Shown here: positions 12,257 to 24,903 of the stretch, one piece after another | Layout: every line of letters starts with the position of its first letter | Numbering within the stretch: the first letter of the stretch is position 1 | Assembly: GCA_034620365.1 (NCBI GenBank) | Contig: JAQGEQ010000177.1 | Span: forward strand, 1 to 64,000 | Length of the DNA stretch: 64,000 nt | Reading direction: 5' to 3' | From: Pegea sp. RAD2-039 | Lineage: Eukaryota > Chordata > Thaliacea > Salpida > Salpidae | Translations under genes and position numbers: made by a program | The notes under the pieces: model-generated | Told to the model about the DNA's origin: nothing | The model's database searches: none | What the model saw: the letters and a program-made list of their open reading frames with translations, nothing else

Positions 12257-15200
12257 TTTAAGTTAATTTAAAACCTTTTAAAAAACAATGAGATGAGCAT
12301 TTCTTGTAAATAATTCTTGTTGATAATTTGTATTTAATTTCAATAATAAAAGTTAAACATAAAAAGCAAAATTACCAACAATTAAACATTGAAAAAAAGC
12401 TTAAAAATAAAACAAAAATTTCTAAATAACAAATAAAACAAGTTTTAGATTCAAAGAAATAAAATTGATGAAAACTAATTGAATAAATTGATTATAAATT
12501 TTGATGAAAATATTTTAAAGCTTCAAAAAAATCTCAAAATAAGAACAAAAGTTGAATTCAAAATCTCATTTTTTATATTTTATAAGAAATAAGTTATGAA
12601 AAATATAAAAATATACGAAAAAATTAAATAAATATTTAAAAGAAAATAAGCTTATTTATTTAACATTTTATAAATGAGAAAACTCATTTGTCTAAATATT
12701 TTAAAACTAATTATTGTTTTTTACTACTTAAAATTAAAACTTGTGTCACTTGAAACTGATAATTTATCGAAACTAAACTTACATAAAATCAAAACAACAA
12801 AAATTAAATTGCAGATCACCAAGTAAGCAATCAAAAATACGAACAACATACAAATTGGCTTTTAAACAGTTTAGCTTAAATCTCATAAAAGTGAGTTTAA
12901 AATAATTTATAGAAATAAATCATATCGTTCATTTGTAAATCATAATTTTTTAAGTAAAAAAAAATTTGATAAAAATTTATATTACAACTATGCTCATAAC
13001 CAACTTTTTAAAATAAAAATAATCCACTTTAAGCAAAATTATAAGAATTCTAAAAGTTTAAAATTAATACAAAATGTTTATGTTTGATAAATGTTTGATA
13101 AGTTAGTTTATATACTGTATTAACATTGTAAGCTCAACTGAACTTAAAATTAAATCATTTTTTATTACTTTAAGGAGAAAAAGGCAAAAATTTATAAAAT
13201 CTTCTTTTTTTTAATTATTTTTATTCTGTTATTTTATTTTTGGAAAATACTTATGTAACTTTTATATTTTTATAACTCGTTATCTTTTAATCTTTAAAAA
13301 TTGAGGGCTTCATAGAATAGTTGAGCGTGGGTTGTGTTTGGCTCCAAAAATGAAAATACACTTTGTCTGGTATTTGTTATCAATTTTACAGATGAACCAA
13401 CTTGATTGGATTTTTATCTAGTGTTTGTACTCCAGCAAGATTTAAGTAAAACCGCATCACTGGTAGTAAATGCTAAATTTGTAATATTTGAAATTTAAGT
13501 AATTTTAAAACAAATGAAAAGAATGTTTTAAAAACTTTAATTCAAAATTCATAATTTTAGTTTACTCTAGATGGCGCTATAAAGTCGAAAACGTGTTTTG
13601 CAAATAAGTTTTTATATGTGACATCATCTTCGATTTATGACGTCATTCTAGTATTGTGACGTTGTCAATGTGCTTGAATGAAAATTTAGCTTTTTTGAAA
13701 ATGCAGAACTAAAACCACTATTCTAAATTTGCTTAAAAGAAAGATTTTTATGAAAGACAATTTTTTTTATAAATCTATCAATAAGAGACCTGATGATAGG
13801 TTATTGACAAAGTGAGCTGATGAAATTACAAGATGATAAATTGGATCATTTTTTCAATCTAAAGTTTTTAAAAAGTTGTTTTTCATATAAAACTGTTTTT
13901 TATTCTTCATCATAATGATAAAGATTACTCTAAGTTTGTGTTTTTATATAAAATATTGATTTATAAATACTAATTAGACTTCCGTAAAAAAAAATTCAAA
14001 TAAGTTTGAAGTCATTAGTTACGTCATACTTTTATAAAATTTTGGCTTTAAATCAAACAAATAGATTTTGTTAACGGTTTGAGTGAGAACTTTGTTTTCA
14101 GGTTTTTATCTTTTAAACTTTTCTTCAATTAAACCCAAACATTAAAATTTTATTACACCTTAGAAAGGATATAAAAATAAATCAGTTTAAAGAATATTCA
14201 ATTTGGGAAATATTTAGAAAATTGATTTAGTGAATATTAGTTAAAAATTCCACTTTTTTTTATCTTGAAAATATTCAAGAAATTAGTTTTTTTGTTAAGA
14301 TTTATTTGATGTAATCGATTAAGAACCTTAAACTTGTCATTGTTTAGTAGATTACCAAATATAAGACAAAAGGCGAAAAGAATTAGAATAATTTTAAATC
14401 AAACACTTTAAATCCTTACTTTGATCAAAGATTTCCTTTTAGCCTTTTTAGAAGTACCTTTTAAAATAAGTAATACCCATGATTAGATCCAACAGTTTTT
14501 AGTTGTTGGAAGCGTCACTTTATCTTGAAAAATCAGTTTATATTTATATTATTTTTATAATATTACGTTATTTTTAAGATGAATTAAACCAAAAGATCAA
14601 ATAGAAAAGATTGATTATAAAAAAACTTTTTTCAACGAAAATTATTTTTAGCAATTTTTTATACTTCGTTTTTCTAAGTAACTTTGTTGCAAAGTAATCT
14701 ATCACCAACATGAACTGCTTGCTAATTATAAGCTTTTAATGGCTTGTAGATAACAAATACTGTCTTATCAAAACGTAACTTTAAAAGTGTTGATTGAATT
14801 TATTACCAAATGGTTTTTTAAAAAGAATTTTAATAAAAAATGTAGAATATAGATTATTTTAAACTTAATTTTGAATTTTTATTGCAACCAAAAGTTTTCT
14901 TTGTTAGAATAATCGCATGTTGTTTCTTAGATCAAATTTCTTGGCCTGTCTAAACTGTAACTTTATCGCTGGTTGTTTAATAATCTTTTCAATCAGTTTA
15001 AAGATGAAATGTAAATAAAATTGCCAAAAAGATTGAATTGTCGAAACGTTTTTTGAATTTGTAAAACCTAAATTTTAAGCCTTGAAATAATTCAGTGGTT
15101 TATATTGAAAAAATCAAATTTTAAAAACTTTGAAAGTTTCAATTTTTTAATTGTATTTTTATTATTTTTATAAAAATATTATTAACTTTGAAATATTTAA

Positions 15201-16746
15201 AATTACAAAAATGAAAATTTTGCTTCTTTTGATAGTTTACTTTTTTACTTTCATTTCAGACTTAGTGGTATTTGGTATTTTACTGAAAGTATTACCTGCA
15301 GATATTGTCATTCAAAAAATGCTAAACTTTCAATTATTTCACTTTTGAAGATGATAAAAACCTTATAGTCTGTTTACTAAAACTTTTTGAATTCACTGTG
15401 ATATTAATTGCTGAAAAATAACTTTTTTATTCATTTTGTCTTTAGTTTTATTCAACTTTTTACTAAATACGTCACCAAAATTCTTTCATATTTGAAAAAC
15501 TTTTTAAAGTGTGAATTCAAATTTATTTTAAAATTGTTTAATTTGATTAATTTATTGGATTAAAGTTATATAAAAAATTCTAAAATTGAAATTATTTTAA
15601 GCATAAAATCAGATGAATAAATGTTTTATAATTAAATGGTTTCATTAGTAGCTTCACCTAATTCTTATAATTGAAAAAAATTACAACTATTTGAGATAAT
15701 TCAAGGTTCAAAATAGAATTTTATGACCTAAAAGTAACAAACTAACGTCTAATATTCAGTAAATTGAAGAAAGTTAAAAGATAAAAAAAGTTTCAATAAT
15801 TAAACCGACTAAACACCAAAACCAAATGTCACGTGAGTAAATAAATTTCAAGTCAAAATTTTCAATCTTATTTAAAATAATTTATAACCTAGAAGTTTTA
15901 TTCGATAAAACCTAAATCAGATTAAAGAAGATTTTATTGTCTGATGAATGCTTCTTATAATCAAGAAGAACCTTATATAATTTCGATGCTTAAAAAACTT
16001 ATTACAAACTTTTCTAGTTTAATTTTAATAACAAAAAAAAACTGAATCAAAACTTTCAATTTTTTGCTTCAATAAATAAAAGATATTTAAATGTTATCTC
16101 AGATCTTTTAAAATCTTTTTAATGAAAGATTTTGGTTTTTAAAAAACCATGTTGTTAATTAAAGTCATATTTTCACCGTGAATTACTTTGCTAAAAAATA
16201 AACTTTTAATTTTACTCTCAGTTTAATAAAATAATGTCTACAAATTTTAATTAAATTTTCTTCTACTTATTTCTATTTATGGTATTTCAAATTATTTTTA
16301 TTAGTTACATTTTTGTTTATTGATTTGTTTTTTAAATCATTTTAACCTACAATAAGAAAATGAACCAGAAAGTCATTTTCGTTTTTCCAATAAAACTTTT
16401 TTAAACACTGAATGGTTCAATGTTTGAAGCAATCAAAATTGTCATCAATATCTTCAAATGTTTTTAATAAAATATGAAGATTAGTTTTGAAAAGGTTGTT
16501 AAATTTATTACTATAATTAGCAATTAGAGAAAGAAAATTTGCAATATTGAATACACAAATATAATAAAAAAAATTGACAAACATTTGATATAAAATCAAG
16601 GCTTATTAATAACTGCTGTAAAATAGAAAACTTTCGCACAAATGCAAATTGAAAACTGCCAAAGTGAGAAAAATGTACAACGAAATAGAAAATAGAAGAA
16701 CATTTAATTTAACAAAGTTTGCAACATCCATAAATTTCCTCTTAAA
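12257..16746. other. Intergenic AT-rich DNA, no supported gene
   Basis: About 4.5 kb lies between the maspardin start and the 3' end of the homeobox gene. Only short chance open frames are present, none with recognisable content. One TGACGTCA palindrome occurs at about 13638. The interval probably includes the promoter of the minus-strand maspardin gene at its left edge and the homeobox 3' untranslated region at its right edge. Confidence 0.5.
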
Positions 16747-19700
16747 TTAAAGAGTGCTTTGACCATAAGCAACTGAAGTAGTATCAGCAGGTGAGAACGT
16801 TTGAGGGTTACTACTGTTATGAGATAATTCAGATGCATAGAATCGAGTCTGATAATGGCTCCCGTAATAATCATTATAAACATGAGCCGCTGCCGATGTT
16901 TGATTTAAATAATTCTGTGAAGGGTTCTTAGAAGATCCATAATCAACAACAGAAGAACTTGTAGTTGGGTCATAAGACCCTAAAACTTTACTTCCTTCTT
17001 TTCGGTTCTGCATCGACGAGACATAAAAATCTTCCCCATTTGTACCATATCGATACCTATGACCCGGGTAACCCCCCATCATATCATGCCGGGGAGCAGT
17101 AGAAGCATATGACAACGAAGGTGCCCTGATTCGTTGGTCGCTAGGGAAGCCATTGCTATATTGGTGATGTTCGCTTCGATAAGCGTCGTAGTTACCGTTG
17201 CTAAGGTCGATGTGTTGTGGATTCATCAAGCTAAGGTCCTGAGGTTGCCCTGTACTACTATGAGGGCTGACAACGCTTGAATGGGGTGATGGTTGGGTGT
17301 TATTCAGTCTTTCAACTCCTAGAGATAGTGACGCGCGACTTTTGTCACTAGGCAACGACATCCAATTTGAATATGATGATGTCATCGCTTCACTTGCTTG
17401 ATTCTCGTATGCTTGTGACGTCATGACTCGCGATTGGTGACAAGGAGCAGGATAGAAGCGAGCTTGTTCATCTTTCATCGAGCTTTCAAGCTTTTTATTG
17501 TCTCCATCTCCACTCTTCTTTGTCTGAGATCTTTTCATTTTCTTCGATTCCGACTTCTCGTCCATTTTCACTTCCGGTTTCGATTCATCAACTTCCGAGA
17601 CCTTTTTCGCCGCTTCCTCCTTTACAGCGTTCGATTTGACATCTTCAACATCTTTGGAGCATTCCGCGGTCGAATCTTTGGGATCTTTTTCACTCTTTCC
17701 GCTTCCTGATGTCTTCGGCTGCATCTTCAACTGACGCCGAAGCTTCGCGCGTCGATTTTGAAACCAAACCTAAAAAGGAAATTTTATTAAATCTTGTTGT
17801 TGCAGAGACTCAAACAATGAAAGCATTGTTGCTTGGCAACGCTTCAATTACTACATAGCAACGGGCTTCGTTAACACTTTTCGTATCCGAAGCAAGCAGT
17901 AAGGTATTAAAGGTTTATGAGATGGTTGTAATGAAAAGATGTCATTTTACTGTAACCAACCCATCTAAGCTCCGTTACCTAGCAACACTTTCAGTAAATC
18001 ACGCGGACTTTGATGAACGATCTTTATCGCTAAAAGCACTTTCAAAATCAAGTTCTTCGAATTCACTTGTCCGATTTTGTTCTTTTTTGTTTATGGCCTG
18101 CGATTGTAAGGTCGTACTAGCGTCTGTCTGATACTAGGCGCAATTTCGCTTCTAATCTCCTATAACTATGCATTTAGGCTTTCAACGCTTCAGTGAACAG
18201 CGTAATAGCGCAGAGGCATCCACGCTACACTGAACCCTATCACAAGGACCCGAGAAACCGCCTTGTTGCACAAAAAATCCGCCAGCTAGACTACCTTTGC
18301 GGCCTTTTTGGCAAAACGCCAATTTATCTCATTTCATCCAAAGAATAATAGCTTCTGGTCGTAACCAGTCGAGCTGTAATCCATTTTATACCAGCACCTG
18401 GACCTCCAGTCCACTGATAACATTGAGCTTCTTCAGATCAAGAGGCGTAAAGAGTTTTTCGAGCTAGTTTGACAGCCTTTGAAGATCTTTGACTTTTCGT
18501 GTTTTTTTTGCACAACTTAAGTCTGTATCACGTTGAAGAGAACTAAAAGGAAGCTTCTAGAAGCTGAGAAGACTCCTAAATCCGCTAAATCTTGTTTGAA
18601 ATTAGCAGCATGATATCTAGTTGCAGACGAAGTTTAAGTCCATCATTTTCTAATTCGAATTTTCAGCCTGGTAAACGAAGACAAGGAAACAGACTTCTTT
18701 TAATTTTTTATAAATGTTTTTGTCGTCATTAAATTTAATTGAGTGATTAAAAAATTCCTATTTCTACTTTTCTTGAATTGTTTATTGTAAGCATAAACGA
18801 AATACCAACAAGTTAGACAGGAAACCTGAAAATCTACTTTCACCCAGAGCATTTTCATACAGTCGTTTATTTGTTTTACTTTTTCTAAATCATGAATAAA
18901 AGTTTTTCAATCAAAATTTAAGCTGAAATCTTTTTAATTACAAAATCATAAAAAGTTTGAACTTGATTTACTTGTTGTTAAATCAACTAATCACCAGTTG
19001 ATTACAACTAATTAATTATTGCTGAGTAAATTAGCGTAGATGACGTCACAAAAAAAAGTTGTTTGCTGGCGCGCGCTGTAACTAATTTAAATTCCTTATT
19101 GAAAGTGACAAAGACATAAATAGATGAAAAAATTGAGAAGTTTTGATTTGAAACAGCTGAAATTATTTAAGTAAACAAAGGGGTTTGAATACCGGTTAAA
19201 AATGGCTACAATCTGATTGTCGAAAAGCTCTCCATTTTATAAGACATCAAAAGAGTTTTTGAGGAGACTGTTTGATTTTTGTTGCTTCATTTATTCTGTT
19301 TTTTTTATTTTTAGTAACTCTGATATATTTTAGTGTTTCAAATTATGATGTTTCAGTTGAAGTTTTAACAACCGATAAGCTTCAGAGTTTCTGATTCTGA
19401 CAACTCACCCAAAACCTTCACAATTTTTTCGATTAATTCTTTACATCAAGTTTCACGCACTCGAAAATAAAACTAAAACGTCTTAAGACGTCATCATTTG
19501 ATGATAAATCTTCTCAACAAACATGGAGACGTTTCGAAGATTCATCAACTAACGAAAAGTTGACAAAACAAATCCCCCAAAAAAATCTCTTTCCTACCAC
19601 CTCACCAACCTCGGTCTTTCAAACGTTCTCTGCCCTTTTTTGTTTGTGGACAACGAGGCAGTGAAGCGAGTTGTACCCAGTGACGTCATCGACACTGCAG

Positions 19701-22700
19701 GGAAAGTTTAGGGTGTATCTAGGGAGTCTCACTAACATTTCGTTGCTACAATGCTTCTGCCTTGTCAAGGCTTTAAAGCAATCATTTCAATATCTCTTCT
19801 TTTACTTGCCAACTACATTAATGGTTTAGGCTCTTAGCCAATTCAGAAGTCTTGGCCTCTGTCAACATCTTTTGGTTATTGGTGCAAATATCTTGCTTCT
19901 ATCTTTGCCCAAAGTTCTGCCAATCCTAAGTAGCTTTTATCAAAGCTTAAAGTTTCCAAAAAATCCTTTTTTCAAGATATTTGCTGAATTTTTCGTCTAA
20001 TTAATAGTTTTTACACCGTAATTTCATTACTGCCAACATATTTTGGTCAATGTGGTTGAAATCAATGTTTTGGAGATTAAAATTCATCTGATGATCAAAT
20101 ACAATCCAATAAATTGATTAAAAAGATCTTAAGGACCTCTACGATGTACTTCACTTAGCTTTCTTGTTAGACAAGAGCATCTTGTAAAAGTTGACAGATG
20201 ATTTATTGAATTTAGTTCTGGTAAATGAATCAAAATGAACTTTTCAAATGAGCCAATAGCAAATAAATCGCTTAAGTGAATTGACAACAAGAATATTTTA
20301 TTGAAAGTTTTCAAATTATCAAAGTATAATCATATCTATTAAAAGATATTTTGAAGATGGTAAAATTTGGAGGTTATAATTTAAAAGTTATAAGCTAAGA
20401 AATTGTCTTAACAGAAATCTAAACACTTCTTTTCAGACTTACCAACAAATTGTAAGTTTAATCTGAAAGTAAAACAAACTGTTCAGTAAAAAGCTCTTAA
20501 TTACAATTACTGAGTAGTTAGTACAGTTCTGTTTTCAATAACCATTTCAACATATTAAAACTCTATTCTTTAGATTTTTAAACATTTTTATTTCACTAAT
20601 ACCAAATAAATTGTTTAAAATTTAAATTTATATTTCATCTAAAATCTATAATTCTAAAAAATAAGTTTAAAATAAAAGTATTTTCTCAAAACAACTTAAT
20701 TATTTGAAATATTCATCATAAAATAGATTTATATTCATAAATGTTGTTCTTAGATGAACTATATTTACTTTAAAGTTTTTTTAATCATTCACACTAAATA
20801 GACTAAGTACATAAATGGATATTTTTAGATAAAAAATTTCATTTTCGAAAAAAACAAAATTTTTATTTCATTTTTCTAAAAACAAAAATTTTATAATGAT
20901 GTTAAAAGCATTTTGATGTATTTCTAAAAGATTATCCAAAATTACATTGCAATTACTTATGGTTTAGAGGTAAGAGCAGAAGAATATTTTTCTAAAACAC
21001 AACTTCAAAAAATGAGGTACAAATATACAAATAAGAGAAGTAATTATTAAAAGGTATTTGCGCCATTTTGAAATCTTTATAATAAACTTTTAGAGTCTAT
21101 ATGCGACGTTTATATTATATGATAGAAATGGCGTAGACATTAATATAAAACCTTTTGTTGGATAAAGGTCGAAATTACAGCCGTCTGCTCACTAATCAGT
21201 TTACTTAACGTTCAAAAAAACTCGCAAATTTATTTCAAGAAAATGTTAATCTGAAAAAAATGTATTTTTGCTTCATTTCAACAACGAATTTTTAACAATA
21301 GTTTTTTTGCGTACTTATGTTAAAATCAGAATTGATTGGCATGTTAAGAGAGGCTAGAAAAGAATTTACATCTTAAAATGTTTAATAAAATGTAAAACTT
21401 TAAGCTTTAAGTACTCAAGTTAGCCTGTCATTGTAATGACAGTTGTTTTAAGGAATGTATTTAAAAAAAAAACATTTATTTTCCATTTATTTTTTGGCTA
21501 AAAGTAACAATTTAAAAGTTGCAATTTTCAAATGCTAAACTTTTCATTTTACTGTAACCAACAAAAGTTTAATCTTATTAAATAAGAAAATTCTGAATTA
21601 CTATAAGACTTTAGCTTGAAAATTAATATTAATCAGATATAAAGTAAATAGTTTAACAAATACCTTGAAGTTATTGTAACAGTAATTTTATCAAATGATC
21701 AAATCAAGTTAATTAAATTAGTGTATAAATAGAAAATATTTCAAAAATTTGTTGTAAAAATGTTGAACCATTATATTTTAATATTTCAAATAACATTAAA
21801 CTAAAGTATTATTTAAAATAGTATGAACAAAGTTTATTTTATTCGTTGTTTGTTAAAACTTTACTTTTATTTTTAATTAAAATTGTTCTTATCGTATTTG
21901 AAAATATTAAATAAAACATTTCTAGATAATTATCTCTTTCATCTGCAAGTTGTGGCACATTTCATATAAGACTTGAAAAATGACAAAAACTACAATTTTC
22001 TAGAAAAAAACCTGAATAACCTGTCACTAGCTTACTAATAGGGTCATTTATTACCAACTATTTTGCAACAAATAGATCAGCAGAAGCTGGTTACATTAAA
22101 ATCGCATTTTCTACGTTTTACCATCTGTGCAATTCAAAGTTAAAAGTCATTCAAAAAGCAATTTTCTTGAGATAAGCTAAAAAAATTCAAATTTTGAAAT
22201 ATTCACCGATAAATTTGAATCGTCTTTCTAGTGACGTTTTTAATAACCTTTTTAAGAAATCAAAATAGGTGCTAGCAACAGATAATTCCTCAGCACCTTA
22301 AACCACCACAAACAAAATTTATCCAAACCAAAAAGCTCCCTTGGTTAGATTTCATATGCGAGGAGCTTTTTTAAATCAAGGTGCCAGAAGCAGAAGTCAT
22401 CTACGCATTCTAATCTGCTAGGATTTGCTCAGTGTTGCTCTCCGACCACATTTTACAAGTCAAGGTGCTGAATAAGCCCTATAAGCCTTATGCTAAATTT
22501 AAAACTGTGTTGCTGGTTTATAAATCAAAGTTTTTGTTGCTTTGCCGTATAAACACAAGAAAATTTGAAAGTTATCGCAAAAATAGGTGAATAAATAATA
22601 ATTTCGAAAAAAGAAATTAATATGGTTTTAAAATCAAACCTAAAAAAATAAATTAGAATCAATAAATGAAAAACTTTCGCAAAAAATATAAAAAAAACCC

Positions 22701-24903
22701 AAAATTCGAACATCTATGAATACGTCTAACATCAAAATGGAAAAAATGGAAATTGGAAAAAAGCCAAGTAGAGGTAATTTCGATTTTTCGAACAGCTGCT
22801 TAATTTTCGTAAAATAAACTTACCTGTATTCTTGCTTCTATCAAATCAAGTCGTAATGCCAAGGCTTCTCTCATAAAGATATCTGGATAATGAGTAGCAT
22901 GAAAAGCCCTTTCCAGCTCTTCTAGCTGCCATTGGCTGTAATTAGCCCGCGCTCGACGTTGCTTCGTCGGCTTGCCTTCATCTAAAAAAGAAAACGCAAA
23001 ATATGAAACAAAGTTTAAAGTAATTAACTACAGAAAGTTTTTAGATAATCAAGTTTTTTGGTAGAGATAAAAAAACGGAAATCTAAAAACAGTAAATTAA
23101 ATAAAGATTAAGATAAGTAAATAAGAAATTAGATTAGAAAATGTTTATCTTTGTCGCTGCTTTTAATCATCTATGTTTAAATTTAGATTTCTGGTGACAT
23201 TGATTCAGTAATTAAGTAAAAACAGAATTGTAAAAACTCATTTTAGTGCAAACTGTAATTGAAGAAATAGGTGAAAATACAAATTATGATATCAAGTTGT
23301 TCTCTATAAAAAGTATATCAGCAAACAATGACTAAAACATAATCAGATTCCAAAATAACTTATCTAAATTATGCACAAATATTTAACTTACTAGTTTGAC
23401 TTTAAAAATGTAGCAACTAAATTGGTGATTGTTCACAACTTTTCGGAAGAAGCCAAATTAGTTGATTTAATTACTAGCCGTAAATTAAGGTCTAGTCGGA
23501 AACTTTTGATCAGACGTATCAAGCAAAAATAGAAATCTTACTTTAAATTTTACAGTAAATAAATAATTAATAAACACTTTATTTTATTTTTTATAGAACA
23601 TAGTAAAAGCTAATTATTCAATTTATTGAGTTTGAAATTGATTAATTGTTAACAAGTTTGTTAAAGACAAAAGCGCAAAAACTGTTGAGAATTTTAGTAT
23701 AAAAAGCAGAACATAGATTTTAGTCATTTAGAACTTGAAGTTATCTATTTTAATTTTGCTTGTATGGTTCTACTTATGTTTTTCTACTTTTTTCAAGCAT
23801 ATTAAGAATATTTCCTTTTCAAAATGAACCTCAGAATCAAATTAGGAGTTTTTCTTTGAAGCTACTTTTCTATTTTTCAAATTATCTTGGAGTATAAACA
23901 TTAATCAAAATTCAACTTTTTGTCATTATTTGCTTCTTAATGATTATTTGATTAAAGTTTTTCTTAATTATTCACCACATCAACTTACATCACAAATTTA
24001 CATTCAGTTGTTGAGGATTCTTTTTCCTAATGATTACTTTTTGAAGTCTTTTAAGATGTAAATATTGTGATAATGTCTTTTCAAAATAAGAAAAATAAAT
24101 CTTATTACAAATTAAGTACCAAAAACTTTAATGACCACTTTTGTAAGAGCCAGTTGTTAATGTAAACTTTGTTTTAGTTGAAAATCTTTTCATTTCAGTG
24201 AATACTTTTCAAAAATAGTTTTGAATTTAGTTTCAATCAATATTTTGAGTATTTTACATTTTTTGAAAAATAATAGAACCAATAAAATACTTTCAAAGTT
24301 TTCCGAAATCTAAAAGCGATAAACAGCTATGAATTGTGGAAAGATTAAGGCGTTCTTTGTTGAAAATCGCAAAAGTATTTACTATAATGAGAGCTTTAAT
24401 TAATTCCATTAAAAGTTAATCAAAAATTGTTAAAATAAAAGTTACATTTCTAAAAACTGTTCACCACAATTCATTCCTATTTAGACCGAAATAACGATAA
24501 CTAATAAAATATGAAAAATTTGCAGATTTTTGGCGAAAATGATTATTTTTTGTCAAATGCAAAGTTTAATAGATTTGAAGTCGTCAAAAGACTCACCGAT
24601 GCATGATGAGTATTCGCTCCCCATTCCGCTAAATCCTGCGGCTTGCGAAGCCATCATCAGAGCTTGTTTGCAAGGATCAGAAGGAACGGAAGGAAAGTTA
24701 GGAAAGAGACCATCGTAGGTTCCATACAACGCGGCTGCTGCTGCTCGATTACTAACGTGTCCTGGATAGTAATTCTGCGGGCATCCGGAAGTGTTATTTC
24801 CCGCAGAAGGTGATAATGAGAAGCGGTGTGCTGATGGGTGATGATAGAGCGGGGTTGGATAAGTCATCATTGATGAGGGGACTAATGATTGAGATCCATA
24901 CAT
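16747..24903 (-). CDS. UNCX: UNCX/Unc-4-like paired-type homeobox transcription factor
   Basis: Three exons on the minus strand: 24597-24903 (start ATG), 22824-22981 and 16747-17769 (stop TAA). They join in frame to 495 residues. The homeodomain occupies about residues 110-169 and is split by an intron just before WFQNRRAK. Helix 1-2 reads [10 protein letters not shown] and [16 protein letters not shown]; the [11 protein letters not shown] phrase is diagnostic of Unc-4/UNCX. Gln at homeodomain position 50 and Asn at 51 are present. Two departures: Tyr for Phe at position 8 and Leu for the usual Trp at position 56 (RRAKLRR). The N-terminus is rich in Tyr, Ser and Pro; the segment after the homeodomain is Lys/Glu/Ser-rich and the C-terminus is Ser/Tyr-rich and low in complexity. 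UNCX proteins act in the nucleus, specifying motor neurons in nematodes and sclerotome and neurons in vertebrates. No octapeptide or paired domain is seen. Confidence 0.88.
17770..22823 (-). other. Large second intron of the UNCX-like gene with RFX motifs and GC-richer islands
   Basis: A 5-kb intron splitting the homeodomain. The part nearest exon 3 (about 17800-18480) is clearly richer in G+C than its surroundings. It carries X-box-type palindromes GTTGCTTGGCAAC at 17829-17841 and GTTACCTAGCAAC at 17974-17986. A 14-bp perfect palindrome, AGCTTCTAGAAGCT, lies at 18552-18565. A second GC-richer stretch with TGACGTCA motifs lies at about 19480-19760. The rest is AT-rich. These islands are candidate enhancers; this is inference. 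Confidence 0.55.
22290..22471. mobile_element. MITE-like element with 10-bp terminal inverted repeats
   Basis: TCAGCACCTT at 22290-22299 is mirrored by AAGGTGCTGA at 22462-22471. The left subterminal sequence AGCACCTTAAACCACCA (22292-22308) and the right one TTTTACAAGTCAAGGTGCT (22451-22469) both recur, in reverse orientation, at the ends of 40781-41006 in an SMC3 intron. No coding capacity and no clean target-site duplication was seen. Confidence 0.45.
22982..24596 (-). other. First intron of the UNCX-like gene
   Basis: A 1.6-kb AT-rich intron. The donor is GTGAGT (minus strand, ending the first exon at 24597) and the acceptor is TTTTTTAG before 22981. I see no gene or repeat inside it. Confidence 0.6.

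Noticed and set aside
15151..15348. 65-codon Phe/Leu/Ile-rich frame in the maspardin-UNCX spacer
   Set aside because: Composition equals AT-rich chance translation, with no recognisable motif or splice context.
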